Part shown: one piece after another, positions 22,116 to 33,983 of the stretch
Layout: every line of letters starts with the position of its first letter
Position numbering within the stretch: position 1 is the first letter of the stretch
Source: Coleophoma eucalyptorum
Lineage: Eukaryota > Ascomycota > Leotiomycetes > Helotiales > Dermateaceae
Direction of reading: 5' to 3'
Assembly (NCBI GenBank): GCA_026120035.1
Contig: JALRME010000014.1
Span: 682,001-746,000, forward strand
DNA: 64,000 nt
Translations under genes and position numbers: made by a program
Notes under the pieces: generated by a model
What the model was told of the DNA's origin: nothing
The model's database searches: none
Seen by the model: the letters and a program-made list of their open reading frames with translations, nothing else

Positions 22116-24567
22116 ATGTCCACAATCGTCCCCGTGCCAAAAGATTATTCTTCAGAGATTATCGGATATGCGCAACCATGGATTGTGAGTCCAGGTCAAG
22201 AAGTTGAAATCAAGGTGAATGAACAAACTTATGCTCCAAGAAACTGATGATAACTGACTCCTGCATAAGATATCTTCAACAGAGCCTGAGTACATATATC
22301 GAACATATCGATATATGCAGGGATATGAGAGTGAAAAAGGGCCACCAGTGAATAAATCCAAGGTTACCGGTATTCCAGAAGGATCAGGAAAGGGAAAATA
22401 TCAAATTGCCCATATAGGTTCCTATGGAATTGTTCCGAACATTGGGTTGCTGCCTGATGACTCTGGTCTGAGCTTCAGTCTTTACATACAACCTTTTCTA
22501 CCTGCTTGTGATCACGTTCAAACACTAATCTCCAATCTTGACGCCTCTTCGAAATCGGGTGCTGCTATTGTTCTCAGTCAACAGGGAACCATAGATTTCT
22601 GGATTGGAACAGGGGCTGCTATTCAGATTCTTCAGTCAGGGTTTGTTGCCACGAAAAAAAGATGGCTGGAGATTGACGTTGAAATCTGCGAGGCAGAAGT
22701 TACAGCTACATTCACTCCAAAGAGTCGTGGAACAGAGCCAGCCCCGCCAGGTCAAAAGTTCCAAGCAAAGCTTGATTCAAAAATCTGTATTGCACCAGAG
22801 ACACCATTGATTCTTGCGGCCGGGCAGGTCAAGGTGCCTGAAGAGCAGATACAGAATGCAGTCCCAACTAACAAGTATAATGGACGTATCGACTCACCCA
22901 TTGTCAAAGCTATTGGTAACAATGCACGAATCCTTGCCGCGTACGATTTTTCTGTTGAAATTCCAGGCGATGATATATTTGACAGCTCTGGGAACGGCCG
23001 ACAAGGAGTCTTGGTGAACGCGCCGAGCCGAGCAATGAAAGGCCATGACTGGGATGGCACCGAAACTGATTGGACAAAGGCCAAATATGGCTACGGAGCC
23101 ATTCACTTCCACGAGGATGACCTTGATGATGCTTGCTGGGAGACCGACTTCGTGATTAAGATCCCCGAGGATGCTAGGTCTGGTGCATATGGTGTTGAGG
23201 TTATAAGCGCCACATCTGCTATAATGGATACCGCTACATTCTTCGTGAGGCCTACTGAGGCGACAACTTCTAAGGTACAGAGAATTTATCCTATACTCCT
23301 AGCTATGAGGTGGACTTTGTGACTAACAGAATTCAGATCGGTGCAAAGGTCGCTATTGTTCTCTCTACCTTCACTTACCTCGCATATGCAAATGAGCACA
23401 TGTTCGACCCAGACAGCCCGGCCCGAGTTGAGGTACCTAATGACTTCGAAAGTCTGGATTTCTACAAGGACGAGACATTCTACAAGCAAGATCGAAGACG
23501 AGATCTAGGTCTCTCGCATTACGACGTGCATAAGGATCTTACTGGGGTTATCTTTTCATCTGCAAAACGACCATTGTTAAATTGCCGCCCTGGCTACATC
23601 AACTGGACAGGTCATCGTCCGCGTGAGCTCAGTGCCGAATTGATTATGGTCGGTTTCTTAGAGCGTCTCGGCATACCCTACGACGTTGTGACTGACCACG
23701 ATCTCCACCTAAAAGGTGTTTCTGCACTAAGTTCTTATACAACAGCCATAACGGGATGTCACCCTGAATATCCAACTCTTCAATCATACACAGCATACGA
23801 GGACTTTGTCAAACAAGGGGGCAATATGATGTATCTTGGGGGCAATGGCTTTTACTGGGTTTCGGTCACCGACCCTAAGCGACCGCATCGTTCCGAAGTT
23901 CGTCGTGGAGGCCAGGGAGTTCGAACCTCCTGTCAAGAGCCAGGTGAACGGAACCATTCTCTCACAGGCCAACTTGGTGGTCTTTGGCGTGATTGTGGTA
24001 AAGCGGCAAATCACCTTGTAGGCATAGGATGCTGTGGAGAGGGTGCTGGACCCGGTAAGAAAGCATTTCCGACTCTTCGGACCATTCGCTCCTTGGTTCC
24101 TTGTACTAATACATATATAATTAGGGGTTCCATACCGCCGAAAGGAAGACCTTGAAATCAAATACCCAGATATTGCATCCTGGATGTTCCGTGGTATTCC
24201 CAAAGGAGATTTAATTGGTGAAAATGCACTGGGTGGCTTTGGCGGAGGTGCCAGTGCAGATGAGATTGACAGAATGGACTTTACCTACGGCAGTCCTTCA
24301 AATATTATTGTCGTGGCATCTAGTACCGGTCATCCAGACACTTTCGGATTATTCCCCGAGGATATCGGTTTCCCTATGATGAAGACACTTGGTACTCAGA
24401 CTGATTTAATCAGGTCAGATATGACATACTACCGAAGCAGTGGTGGTGGAGCAGTCTTCTCTGTTGGAAGTATTAGTTGGTATTGTGCACTAGGATGGGA
24501 TAACTATAGAAACAACATTGCAACCTTGACAGAAAACGTTTTAAGGGAGTTTGTAAGGGGAATATGA
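22116..24567 (+). CDS. N,N-dimethylformamidase large (beta) subunit homologue
   Basis: Predicted amidohydrolase related to the large subunit of bacterial DMFase, which hydrolyses dimethylformamide to dimethylamine and formate at a mononuclear iron held by two Tyr and one Glu. Four exons (22116-22214, 22270-23274, 23337-24054, 24125-24567) give 754 aa, close to the bacterial subunit. The N-terminal half contains a LamG-like part (KSGAAIVLSQQGTIDFWIG; ILAAYDFSVEIPGDDIFDSS). The C-terminal catalytic half has VAIVLSTFTYLAYANEH, INWTGHRPRELSAEL, TGCHPEYPTLQSY, GGNMMYLGGNGFYWV and LTGQLGGLWRDCG. All are typical of the family. I cannot assign the iron ligands with confidence. No small-subunit gene is seen nearby. 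The true substrate may be another small amide. Confidence 0.85.
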
Positions 24568-25340
24568 TATGGTCCATAAATGATATGGACTATAAGAAAT
24601 TTCATTTTATAACGACCTCACTATTTCTCTGAGAGAATTCTCTTTCAATAGAAATCACTGTATATGGACTTCTCTTGTTACTAACTTGTGGCAACCCCGA
24701 CGTGTAACGAGCTTCACAGAGATTTGAATTTCAGTATGTTTATTCATATCGTCAATAACGACTCGAACCCATTCTGAAGATCTGTCTTCAAATCTTCAGT
24801 GTTCCACACCAATATGAAATCTCAGAAGCGTAGGATTCGCGGAAATATTCACAAGGCTTCTCCATTCTAACTGGCTCTCAACGCCTCCAAGACTTGTCGC
24901 GTGATGAAAGTGAGTAGGCACACCGGGCAAGCGCTTGGCCATCACCTCGGTCTTCATCTCCAAAGCGAATACAGCACCAAAGCCGCTCGGCATTTGCTCT
25001 TGAATCCAATGTATGTCACTTTTCTGTAAACTTGCGTGTCTTACAGCACTGCAACCAACATGAAAGAAAGGGGTTATGATTCATTTTAAGCAGTCAGTGG
25101 CGAAAGCTTTCTGCAACCAACTGATTTGCTGGGAGTCACACGCATCCCTGTCGGCTTGGAGAAAATACCACTAATTAGCCCAAACTCAAATATATGCGTT
25201 CAACGACGTTGACAATCATCATAATCATTTCTTATTATCTAGAGTTTCATGTAATAGTATTATTAGGCGGCATCGTTTCCGCTGACTCCTCCTTTAGGAG
25301 ATTGAGACATTAGAGGGTAGGTGGGAAAGCTAGGTCTATT
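24568..25340. other. Intergenic between convergent DMFase homologue and broken transporter
   Basis: AT-rich, no supported gene. A minus-strand open frame at 24796-24993 (65 codons) has no family match. Presumably 3' UTR and spacer. Confidence 0.35.
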
Positions 25341-26960
25341 TCAGACCTTACTTTTACTTTTGGGACTTGGGGCCGCATGAGAAGCCGCCCCAGAGGGGCG
25401 GATATCAACGACTCTGGATGGCGCTGCATTACCTGGACGGTGTACTTTAGTGACCATTTGTGACTGAGAAAATACAACGCCTTCAAATAGCTCATCAATC
25501 TCCTCCAAGGTACACCCCTTAGTCTCAACCCACTGGAAATATATATATAGCCAGAATAAAACATTCCATGAAGCATTAATGGCATATATCTTCCAACTAA
25601 TTGACTTCAGAGCATATGGAAAAGCTATCGTCACAAAGACACCACAGGACTTGATAAGTATGCCTTGCACCGCGATACCCGTTGCCCGCATGTTGTATGA
25701 AAGCACTTCGGGGGCATACATTGCCGTAATAGGAGTAATACCGAATGAATACGCTCCTAGGAATAAGAATATACAGGCAATGGTGCCGTAAGTACCTGCT
25801 TTATCGTCAAAGCCTCCATATTTAGCAGTGAGGCCAGCAAGGAGGTAGATGAAGAATGTGCAAGAATGCGGCGACCGACGCGTTCAGCTAGGAAAGAACA
25901 TGTGATTGAAATTACAAGCTGCCAGGAAGATAGGATAACGTTAATCTGAAGCTGGGTTTGTTGAGTCAGAGATGCCGGCTTGACTTAGCATGCTGCCAAA
26001 GTAGTAACTATACCATTTTGTTAGCTACAATGAATTACATTAGATCCGACGTCCATACGTGATAATATTCGACCCAGTAAGCATGGCAAGAGGAGCTATC
26101 GACAATGCAAGATAAAGGCGCTCACGGTTTTCCTTAGTGCGGAAGACTTCCTTGAATCCCATAGCTCTGCCTTCACTCTTTTCAAACTCCAACGTCAGTA
26201 GAATTTCCTGGTATTGTAATTGCGCACTATCGTCACTGGTATTGCTTCCATTGATGATTGCTAATATCTGAAGCGCTTCCTCCTGTCTATCATTTGAGGC
26301 CAGCCAACGTGGGGATTCGGGAAGGTTGAACAAAATAATCATGGCGCCAAGAGGGGGAGCAGCTTGAAGGATAGAGGGGATCGTCCAAGCCCAATTTGAA
26401 GGCTCCAGACTAGAAGTCTGCGAAGAATTAGCAGATCCTGGAGAATGTGTGGGAAAGAATCAACGTACCCCGTATGAAATACCAGCGGCGAGGAGTGAGC
26501 CAACAGCCCAGCAGGAGAAATAGAGCCCAAGTGCGAACGGACGAACCTTAGGAGCTGTAATCTCTCCAACATAGGTTACTGCAGCCGTTTGTGCAGAGCC
26601 AACACCAATTCCGATGATGATGCGGCCAGCAATGAACATGGAGATGTTCTGTGCAACGCCAGCAAGAATAGCACCTATAATGTTCATGACGCCAGCTGCA
26701 TATACTCCAACCTTGCGACCCTTCTTGTCAATCAGCATCCCCGTGAAGGGGCCAATCAGAATAGCACCAAGAAAGGTCGCGCAGGTATTGACAGCTGTGG
26801 TGCTAGTGTCCAAGTTGAAGTAGCTTGTGTAGGAAGGCATTACGTTAAGAGAGCCCATGAGTGACCCATTATAGGCGATAGTAACAGAATCCACAACGCA
26901 GACTGAAATGACAGCCAATGTTATTGGGCTCAAGCTGGTCAACTGCAGGGGTGAAGGCAT
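25341..26960 (-). pseudogene. MFS sugar transporter (hexose/lactose permease-like), apparently disrupted
   Basis: A sugar-porter family member. From 26960 it reads through TM1-TM5 (DKKGRKVGVYAAG; AGRIIIGIGVGSAQ), then after a GT-AG intron TSSLEPSNWAWTIPSILQ and LPESPRWLASNDRQEEAL. After a second intron comes YYFGSMLSQAGISDST. The frame then breaks near 25965, where one extra A in aacaaaccc leads to a stop. In the next frame the family sequence resumes as TQLQINVILSSWQ and FLAERVGRRILA. It breaks again near 25875, where about 20-25 nt seem missing before FFIYLLAGLTAKYGG. The C-terminus (PITAMYAPEVLSYNMRATG; WVETKGCTLEEIDELFEG) is intact. The two shifts nearly cancel in phase, but a stop lies between them. 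Either a young pseudogene or two sequence errors. Confidence 0.75.
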
Positions 26961-27904
26961 TCTGGTAAAGCCCTGGCAAAATTAACGTCATTGACAACGC
27001 CGCATTTAGCAGGCTGAGATCATTTCTTCCAGACTATCGACAAGACTGCTTTTGCACGGTGGAGAAAAAGGATGTCCATGATAAGAGATAAAATCTAGTA
27101 TGTTAGATAGGGGATGTTTAGGACGTGCTAACTAACTAACAACCCTTTTCTGCGGATGCTCTTTTCTCCGCATTTCCTGGGATATGGTGTTTTATGAGCG
27201 GCAATATATCCGCCAGTTCCGCCAGGGGTATCGTCGCTACCGTAGCTCTAAAATTGTAACAAGATCTCTCCATACGAAAATGCCATCCATAGGAACCATC
27301 CAGAGGAACTTTGTTTGGTGATAACATATTCACTTCCATCTAAGAAGATAATTGTCGATTATAACAAGAAAACATGTGAAGTAAACCTATAAAATTGTTC
27401 CCTGGTAAAAGCCTAGACCATTAAAAATTCTTCCTTTTAGATTATGAAGTCAACTCAGCGGAAAGCTATCCGCCAAAGCCACTATCTCGAGCTACTTCTT
27501 TTGACCAGCTTTAACGAGATATCTGTAGTGGTGCATTAACAACGAGAAAGGTTTTCTATTCTATAAGTTTTACCGAGGTAGTTGCGTGAGACAGTTCCAC
27601 CTAATTGAGCAATGAAGAGGGCTCGGAATTCTTGCGATGAGTCGACAATGGGTCGGTGTTATGAGAGAAGTCTGTTTATCCGAGATGGTAGTATATACTT
27701 CGCCGAAGAAAAGGAAGATGGGCGGTTTCGCCCCATCTTTTCCCTGGATCCAGGCGTGTTGACCGTGGCTTTGGAAAGTTTGAGGGTATCTCTTCTAGAT
27801 CTCGGATTACTTCAGGGGCAAAAGCAGCTGAAAGTCACCTTGTGATTTATGAAACTATTTGCAGATTTTGAAGTTTTTTTGCGGATTTTCAGTCCATTCC
27901 TAAT
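26961..27904. other. Intergenic; one small open frame of unknown status
   Basis: AT-rich spacer of 944 bp. A plus-strand frame of 77 codons at 27612-27845 has higher GC than its surroundings and reads RSLFIRDGSIYFAEEKEDGR and so on. It resembles no family I know, lacks clear flanking signals, and may be a gene fragment. The left part presumably includes the promoter of the transporter gene. Confidence 0.3.
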
Positions 27905-28889
27905 TTAACATGCACTGACCTCTGCTATCGTGCCAATAATTGAATTGGTATCGCTCGTACTAAATTCAATATTGAAGAACTCTTTCAGAGCCGACAGCCT
28001 ATCGGCCTCTGTGAATTCCTTGAGTATCTCGCTCTCCCCGTTGATCGATCTCTTGATCTCTGTTTGCAGGGTCAGACGGCCAATAATCTTCTTTGCACTA
28101 TCATCTAGAATCATTTTGGTGCAGACAACACGCTGAGTGAAGAACCTCCTTGGGCTTTGGCTCGTTGAAACATCCATGACTTCAAAGTCTTCTGGCCGGA
28201 ACTCGAGTTCTGTGAAGCAATAGCAATTGCGCCAGGGAATATCAGGACTCAGCCTATGCTGTAGCACCCAAACCATCTGCTTTGAATCCTCGTTGTCCTC
28301 AAGGCTCGTCTGTATGATCCGAGTTTCTTCTGGGTGAATGGCAGTAACAACCTCGCCAGCTTTCTGTAATGATAATGGTATAGCGATATTGTTTGCCCCA
28401 TATCCCACGTCCGTGACGAATACTTCATCATGGATAGTGACCAGATTGATATGATGACTCCTGCAGCTATTGTTAGTCATACATAGAGTGCTTTAGACTG
28501 ATCTCAATATACCATCCTCCGAAGATCTTGCCATTGTGCGTCCTTGCACCACATGAGCGAACTCTATACCCTGACGTCCGAAGCAGGATTGCAAAGAGTG
28601 CATTGTTTTCCATACAATAGCCTCCTCGTCCGGGATTTTGTACAATCTTTTTGAACAGGTCTTCTGGGTGAAGACTAATTTGCCGCCATCGAGAGTAATG
28701 AAGTGACAGGTTTTCAAATGGCACCCACGCCAGATGCTGCCGCTGTAAGAGAGCGAGATACTCAAATGCGCCTTCCGGAGACATCACGCTAACATCGAAG
28801 ATGCGCTGTTCTTTGGTAATGTGCAGCCGATCATAGTACTGATTCACCTCCTCAGTGGTGAATTTCGGATGTCGAGAAGTAGTAGGCAT
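27905..28889 (-). CDS. Arylamine N-acetyltransferase (NAT)
   Basis: A cytosolic enzyme that transfers an acyl group from acetyl-CoA (malonyl-CoA in some fungal NATs) to arylamines and hydrazines. Two exons (28889-28513 and 28460-27905) give 310 aa. The papain-like triad is complete: Cys about 92 in NPGRGGYCMENN, His about 128 in GWSHHINLVTI and Asp about 143 in VFVTDVGYG. The N-terminal helical bundle (YYDRLHITKEQRI; FENLSLHY) is typical. The 3' splice site is taken at ctgcag, 3' of an upstream tag, because only that gives WSHHIN with the catalytic His in register. In Fusarium a NAT (FDB2) works with an amide/lactam hydrolase in benzoxazolinone detoxification. A similar pairing with the DMFase homologue here is only an analogy. 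Confidence 0.92.
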
Positions 28890-30383
28890 TTTGATCTGAA
28901 ACGTTTAAAGTCCTTGAATCCTGATTTCAACCTCAATCTGAATGCGTATATTCGTCAAGATTCGGTTTTGCCATTACAGGTACTAAAAGCAAGCTCACTG
29001 TACAGCATTAGTAAACCTGGAACATCCACTCTCTCCTTATTGACTCATAATTTAAACTGGGCCAGCACAATTATGGCTAGCAGAATTTAGGATCCTTGCA
29101 CCCCCATAACCAGGCTCGCTCGGGCTCAGGGACGCTTACGCAGAAATTTCACTAACTTCGGCAGAGGTCGGTCAAAATAATGATGACTTAGCGAAGCAAA
29201 ATAAGCTGAAAACTAAGATTCTGCCTCAGGATCAGATATCTTATAATTGCCAAACCGGCTCACAGACACTTAGCTGAGAATTAGACTGAAATCAAGCAAA
29301 GTCTAGCCCAGGATTTAATGCGTGAGTTTACGCCACGTCATTTTAAACCTGGGCTGAAACGCGATCAAGTTTACAAAGTTCCACAACCCGAGTTGCACAA
29401 TACCTATCCTTAATACCGAGGGGTGGTATACTTGAGTTTATAGTCTAATATCAGCAGAAATCCATATAATATGAATGAACAAGAAAGCACCTTCTATCTT
29501 TTATTGTTTAAAAGGAAACTCCACTGGCTATCTTTGATTAATTATAGGTAGTTTCGAATACATCGCTGGGTCTTATTGATAGCCAGAACGAGCCAAAGCA
29601 ATCCACATGTCCAGGTATCGCTTTGGAAATCAAGATAATCAAGGGTATAAACAAGGTTTAGATGAAATCCAGAGTCTTATATCCAAATTTCAAAGGCACT
29701 CGGAGCAGCCAAAGTAGAGAAGATTCAAAAACTTTCTAATGTAAGATTGGGTCTTCAAGTTAGTCGACAGTAGTCTTTAGTGCCTACTATATGCAATTAC
29801 CAGCTATTTGTTGTTGGTTCCTTTTTACTACAAAAAGAAAACTGAACATGATGCAAGCCTGGAACGAAGATGAGAGGAAATGCATCAAACTCTTGACTCA
29901 GAATTCAGCAATTGCAGTAAAGCACAGATCATTGATTCCACGTCATGAAGAGGGTACTTGTCTGCGGATACCTTCAACCCTACAGTACCTCAAGTGGAAA
30001 ATGCAAAAGGGATCCTGCCTCTTATAGATCATTGGGTATCTCGGAAATGGAAAAGTGACTATTTCTGCCTATATCATGTAATATTTAAGTTCTAAAGAAA
30101 TTTATTTCCTAAGCAATCTGATGAAGAACTAAGAAGTCTAGCTTGCGGGCTCCTGACAATTGTGGGTTATATACCTGATAGCTGTTGATATGGCAGCAGC
30201 AAGTCGCGGACTTCACTATTTGTAGTAATGTCATACATTCAGATACGCTTTAAAATCCACCCATGGAAACGTGTAACACAAGACTCGAAAGTCATCCAGA
30301 CAGTACGATGTCACATCACTATTAGTAACTCTAATCACAATAATAATTTACTCCTACAAATCATTCATCCAACTAATGCCTTC
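28890..30383. other. AT-rich intergenic region, no gene seen
   Basis: About 1.5 kb with only short chance frames. The left edge is the NAT promoter. Nothing resembling a repeat family, tRNA or conserved domain was found. Confidence 0.4.
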
Positions 30384-31653
30384 TCAATCATCAATAACCT
30401 CTGCTTTGATCATGTGCGCACGCCACCTATCCATAAGAGTAAACCGCTCATTGAAAGTTTTCTCGAACTGCTCGCACAACTTGAAAATTGGATCATCCTG
30501 AGTCCAGTACTCGTAACAGTTGAGAAATATTTGCCGAACGTCCTTCTCAAATTGTGCTGGGGTGGAGTATTCGCCAGCGTTCATCTTACTCTGAATATCC
30601 TTTAAACACATGGGATTCTTGACAACAGCGAAGTAATTGGGAACTTTGTCAGCAGCAGGGTCGACAGGGTTTTTAAATGGTGCTACAAGTCGGGTCCAGA
30701 AACCAGGTGCAGAGAGCATCTTGTTGATGAGCTCAGCACAGAAAGCCATATCACGCCCAGGATCTGCTTCTGAGGCCTCGAATCGTATGCTTCGCCTACT
30801 ACCAGATTTTCGGGGTGCTTTCTTCACTGCGATAATCTTGGGCTTGATATCTTCATCGTCGTTGTTGACAACAGGGATGGCAGATTGACGGGAACGCTTA
30901 GCTGGGGCCGGTGTTGACCCTTGAAGTAAAGGAGCATCATCAACAGGACGCTGACGTTTAACACTTGCAGGCTGTATAGGCCTCGGCACAGAATTTCCTA
31001 GAGGCAAGTCACTCATAACAATGACAAGCTCACTAAGAATTTCTTGCGGAAGCGCTCGGGCAAATTGGGTACGAGATTGAGGAACTGATCGCATGTGTTC
31101 GGCGGCCCAGCTGATAAGCATCAGACGAAGTCCACTTCCTTTCTCGGTCTCCTTCCAGGATTGGATAAGAAGAGCGGGCTCTGGAATGGTAGATGTCAGT
31201 GTACGACGCTCTGACATAGCATCCATGACAGCAACACGGAGTGGAGCCATCTTCAGCTTTGCAGCAAGTTTCCAGACTCCAAGTAATAGTGTGTATCCTG
31301 GGAGCTCTTTGCCACCATCCTTGTCATAAACCTTGCCAGTGAAAATGAAGTTTTGGAAACAGCCAAAAACGTCAGCAGTTGTGTCTGGAAGGCGAACAAT
31401 CTCTTCGATACCGTCTCCTTCAGCACGGCGCGCAAAGTACTCTCGATAATAAGGAGACTGTGCTAGGAGAAGGTCTTTCTGTATGCCGAAAGGAATCTCT
31501 TGGGGTCCAACAAGAATGATAACAAAGAATGCGTGGGGTAAGCTATGAGAGTCAGCACTATGTTTTTGATAGTATTGAACGCACTCACTGCCAGGAGATA
31601 GTAGTCGAAGCTTGACCTGCCTCGGCCGTAAGGTCTATACCTTGATACGACAT
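30384..31653 (-). CDS. BTB/POZ-bromodomain fusion protein
   Basis: A predicted nuclear protein combining protein interaction and chromatin domains. Two exons (31653-31589 and 31542-30384) give 407 aa. The upstream ATG 31653 is needed to complete the BTB domain. Residues about 25-115 show the BTB core: QKDLLLAQSPYYREYFARRA, IVRLPDTTADVFGCFQNFIF, LLLGVWKLAAKL. A basic linker (about 190-275) has likely nuclear-localisation stretches (KRQRP; PAKRSRQ; KKAPRKSGSRR). The bromodomain spans about 287-394: MLSAPGFWTRLVAPFKNPVD, VPNYFAVVKNPMCLKDIQSK, IFLNCYEYWTQDDP. The Asn that normally follows NCxxY to anchor acetyl-lysine is Trp here (about residue 368). Acetyl-lysine reading is therefore doubtful. 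Partners are unknown. Confidence 0.85.
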
Positions 31654-33379
31654 TCTTCTTTATGGCGGCCTTCGATGTACATAAACTTGAGGACGGGGTG
31701 AACCAAGAGAGTCCTCGTATTTGGTACACGACTGAGATTGAATAATCAAAAATTTGAAGAGGTTAAAGGCGGATGGTCTTTCATTTGGTTGTCCAGCGTA
31801 TTTGCATCCAGGCTTCTTGTAAATATAGCCCGTGAGTGGGAGTTCGACCCAGTATTAACCACAGTTTAAAGTACTACCTTCGATCACAGCAACTATAAGC
31901 CCCACAATTGGTTGGCTCTCCTGCATTCGGGCCACGACATAACTAGGAATGAGGTCAGTAAAGAAGGTGAAGCATAGTAACAATAAGGCCAATCTCATTT
32001 GAGATAGTTGGAAACGGTACAAGTTCTCTTGACATACATTATGGCTCTCGGTACTCGCTGGAATTAACATGTATGAGTGAAAGTGAAGAAAATAGTGATA
32101 CTCTCTGACGTGAACAAGTATTGGTTATGGAATGCCGTAATTCCAATATCACGTGAATGTTCAATCCACGTGAAACTGGATTACTATACAAGAACATCAG
32201 CCTGCAAACATGTCGTTTACTCCTTCAAAAGATTCTCTTTTAAAATTAACTTATAATTCCCACTCGAGATTTTACTGGTAATATACAATGATTTCTTCTT
32301 TTCACTTCAATCTCTCTCTACAAAGTTTTTGGCCGCGCCAATGAGTCTGCAAAGCCGGCAGTTTAAGATGAACAGTCAAACGAGTAAGGCATTTTACAAT
32401 AGGGATATTGAGAATCCTATTAATATCTCTTAAATTTGTAACTATATTGGGCTCGGCCGCTCCGTAACTTTATCAATTCTGATGCTGATCCCATGATAAT
32501 AATTGATACCATGATGTCGCCCTAAACCTGCCCTATTGTGCCCAAGCCCAAGGACATAATTCTACCTATTTTGAGTACGTATCTTTAGCAAGCTTATAAT
32601 TCACAAAAAGACACATTTTTGTGGCGGTATTCATGCTGCGGTGTTCGATATGTCGCTCCTGCATTCATTTGAGGGTTGATCAAGTTTTCATAGGTCCACA
32701 ACTGCAAACTTAAGTCCCTACCTAACCAATGGTGGAGATCCCTTGCGTCGTCTATGAAGCGCCAAGAGCCAAGAGTTGAGACTTAAGACCGTAGATTGCA
32801 TAGAGACTATAGGTTAAAGACAAGAAGATCTTATGGCGTTTATGCTCAAATTGAGACAAGAGAACCAAAACTCCTCTCTCAACTGAACCCAACATCGACC
32901 TTAGGTAAATCATGTACCGCAATTCTTTAAGTTGGCTCTTCCGTACATATTGGGATCCTGAAATGCGGTGCGGGTACTTGCATATGGATGGCATCACATA
33001 TTCGTCAGGTAGAAGTTGTGTAAGTGTTAATTCTGTTGCAAGGGCACGTCTGACAAAGTTGAGGTGTACAAATCCGAAAACCCGCAGGGGAAAGACACGA
33101 TAGTATCAGTCAATGATGAAGAACCGCAGGGAATTATATTAGGTGATAGTAGTCTTTACCGAAGGCGAGGCCGCTGGGCGAAAGATATAAGATGGATACA
33201 TCCGTATAGGATCGGGTTTTCGCAGAGGCTGGGTCTGTATGGACGGAAACAGTATTGGTTAGAGGATCCTCAACGTACAAGACTTTTTGGTGGCAAACGG
33301 GGATGCGATCGAAGTCGAGTAAACATAGGTTCACCATACCTGAAACGCCGGACTCTAGAGGCAGTTGAGGATTTTAACA
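31654..33379. other. AT-rich intergenic region, no supported gene
   Basis: About 1.7 kb. A plus-strand frame at 33064-33429 runs antisense into the rhodanese gene and has no family features. Other frames are short. The left part contains the promoter of the BTB-bromodomain gene. Confidence 0.4.
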
Positions 33380-33983
33380 TCAATATCCGTCGGCCCAAAT
33401 CTCCTTCCGATATCCTTCGGTCAATCTAGTGTCCTCACCGTATACTTCTTGCCAGCCCACAAAGCCCCGGTCAAGGACATAAACCTTTTGTTCTTTCTTT
33501 TCAGCCTCATCGACATCGACCCATTCCCCGTCGCTGTCCTTGGCCGCCTTGTTCTCCACTGCAGACTTTTCCATGGCCTTTCCAATCGTCTTCGAAGGTC
33601 CGATCAGTCGTTCCCGCTCTCGCAGGTACTTCAATGCTGCAGACGGCCCTCTCTGCTGGCTTAAGGCGCAGTGAAAGACTACGATTTCTTTGTCGGCTAG
33701 CTTGCGAACGAGCTCGGGAATCTTGTAATCTAGTGTACTGGAAGGGACATTCTGGGAGTTTCGTATGTGTCCACCAATGTGGTCTGCAGATACGGCATTA
33801 GCAAAGACCAAGCACTAGCGTAAAGACGTGGGAGCAGAGCATACCGTCATCCCGCACATCGATAACAGCGAAATTGGACTCTGTCGCCGTGGCGTTAAGG
33901 TTGGAGCTGCTGGTTGCGAGGATCATGCTCGACAGAGCAGACGCCGAGAGGCGAGGAAGGGTTGCGACGGAGAAGTTACTCAT
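33380..33983 (-). CDS. Cdc25/Ibp1-like rhodanese-fold phosphatase
   Basis: A small single-domain rhodanese protein related to the fission-yeast Ibp1 / yeast Ych1 and Arr2 group, which includes Cdc25-type phosphatases and arsenate reductases. Two exons (33983-33845 and 33783-33380) give 180 aa. Features are FAVIDVRDDDHIGGHIRNSQ (strand and loop typical of Cdc25 folds) and VVFHCALSQQRGPSAALKYL. The latter holds the CX5R active loop with Cys about 85 and Arg about 91. An acidic insertion (DSDGEWVDVDEAEKKEQ) precedes the final VYVLDRGFVGWQEVYGED. The substrate (protein phosphatase or arsenate reductase) cannot be told from sequence. Confidence 0.88.

Noticed and set aside
23918..23936. tRNA B-box-like gagttcgaacctcc
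   Set aside because: Lies inside the DMFase catalytic exon in frame, with no tRNA fold around it.
33064..33429. Plus-strand open frame of 121 codons
   Set aside because: Runs antisense into the last exon of the rhodanese gene and has no family features.
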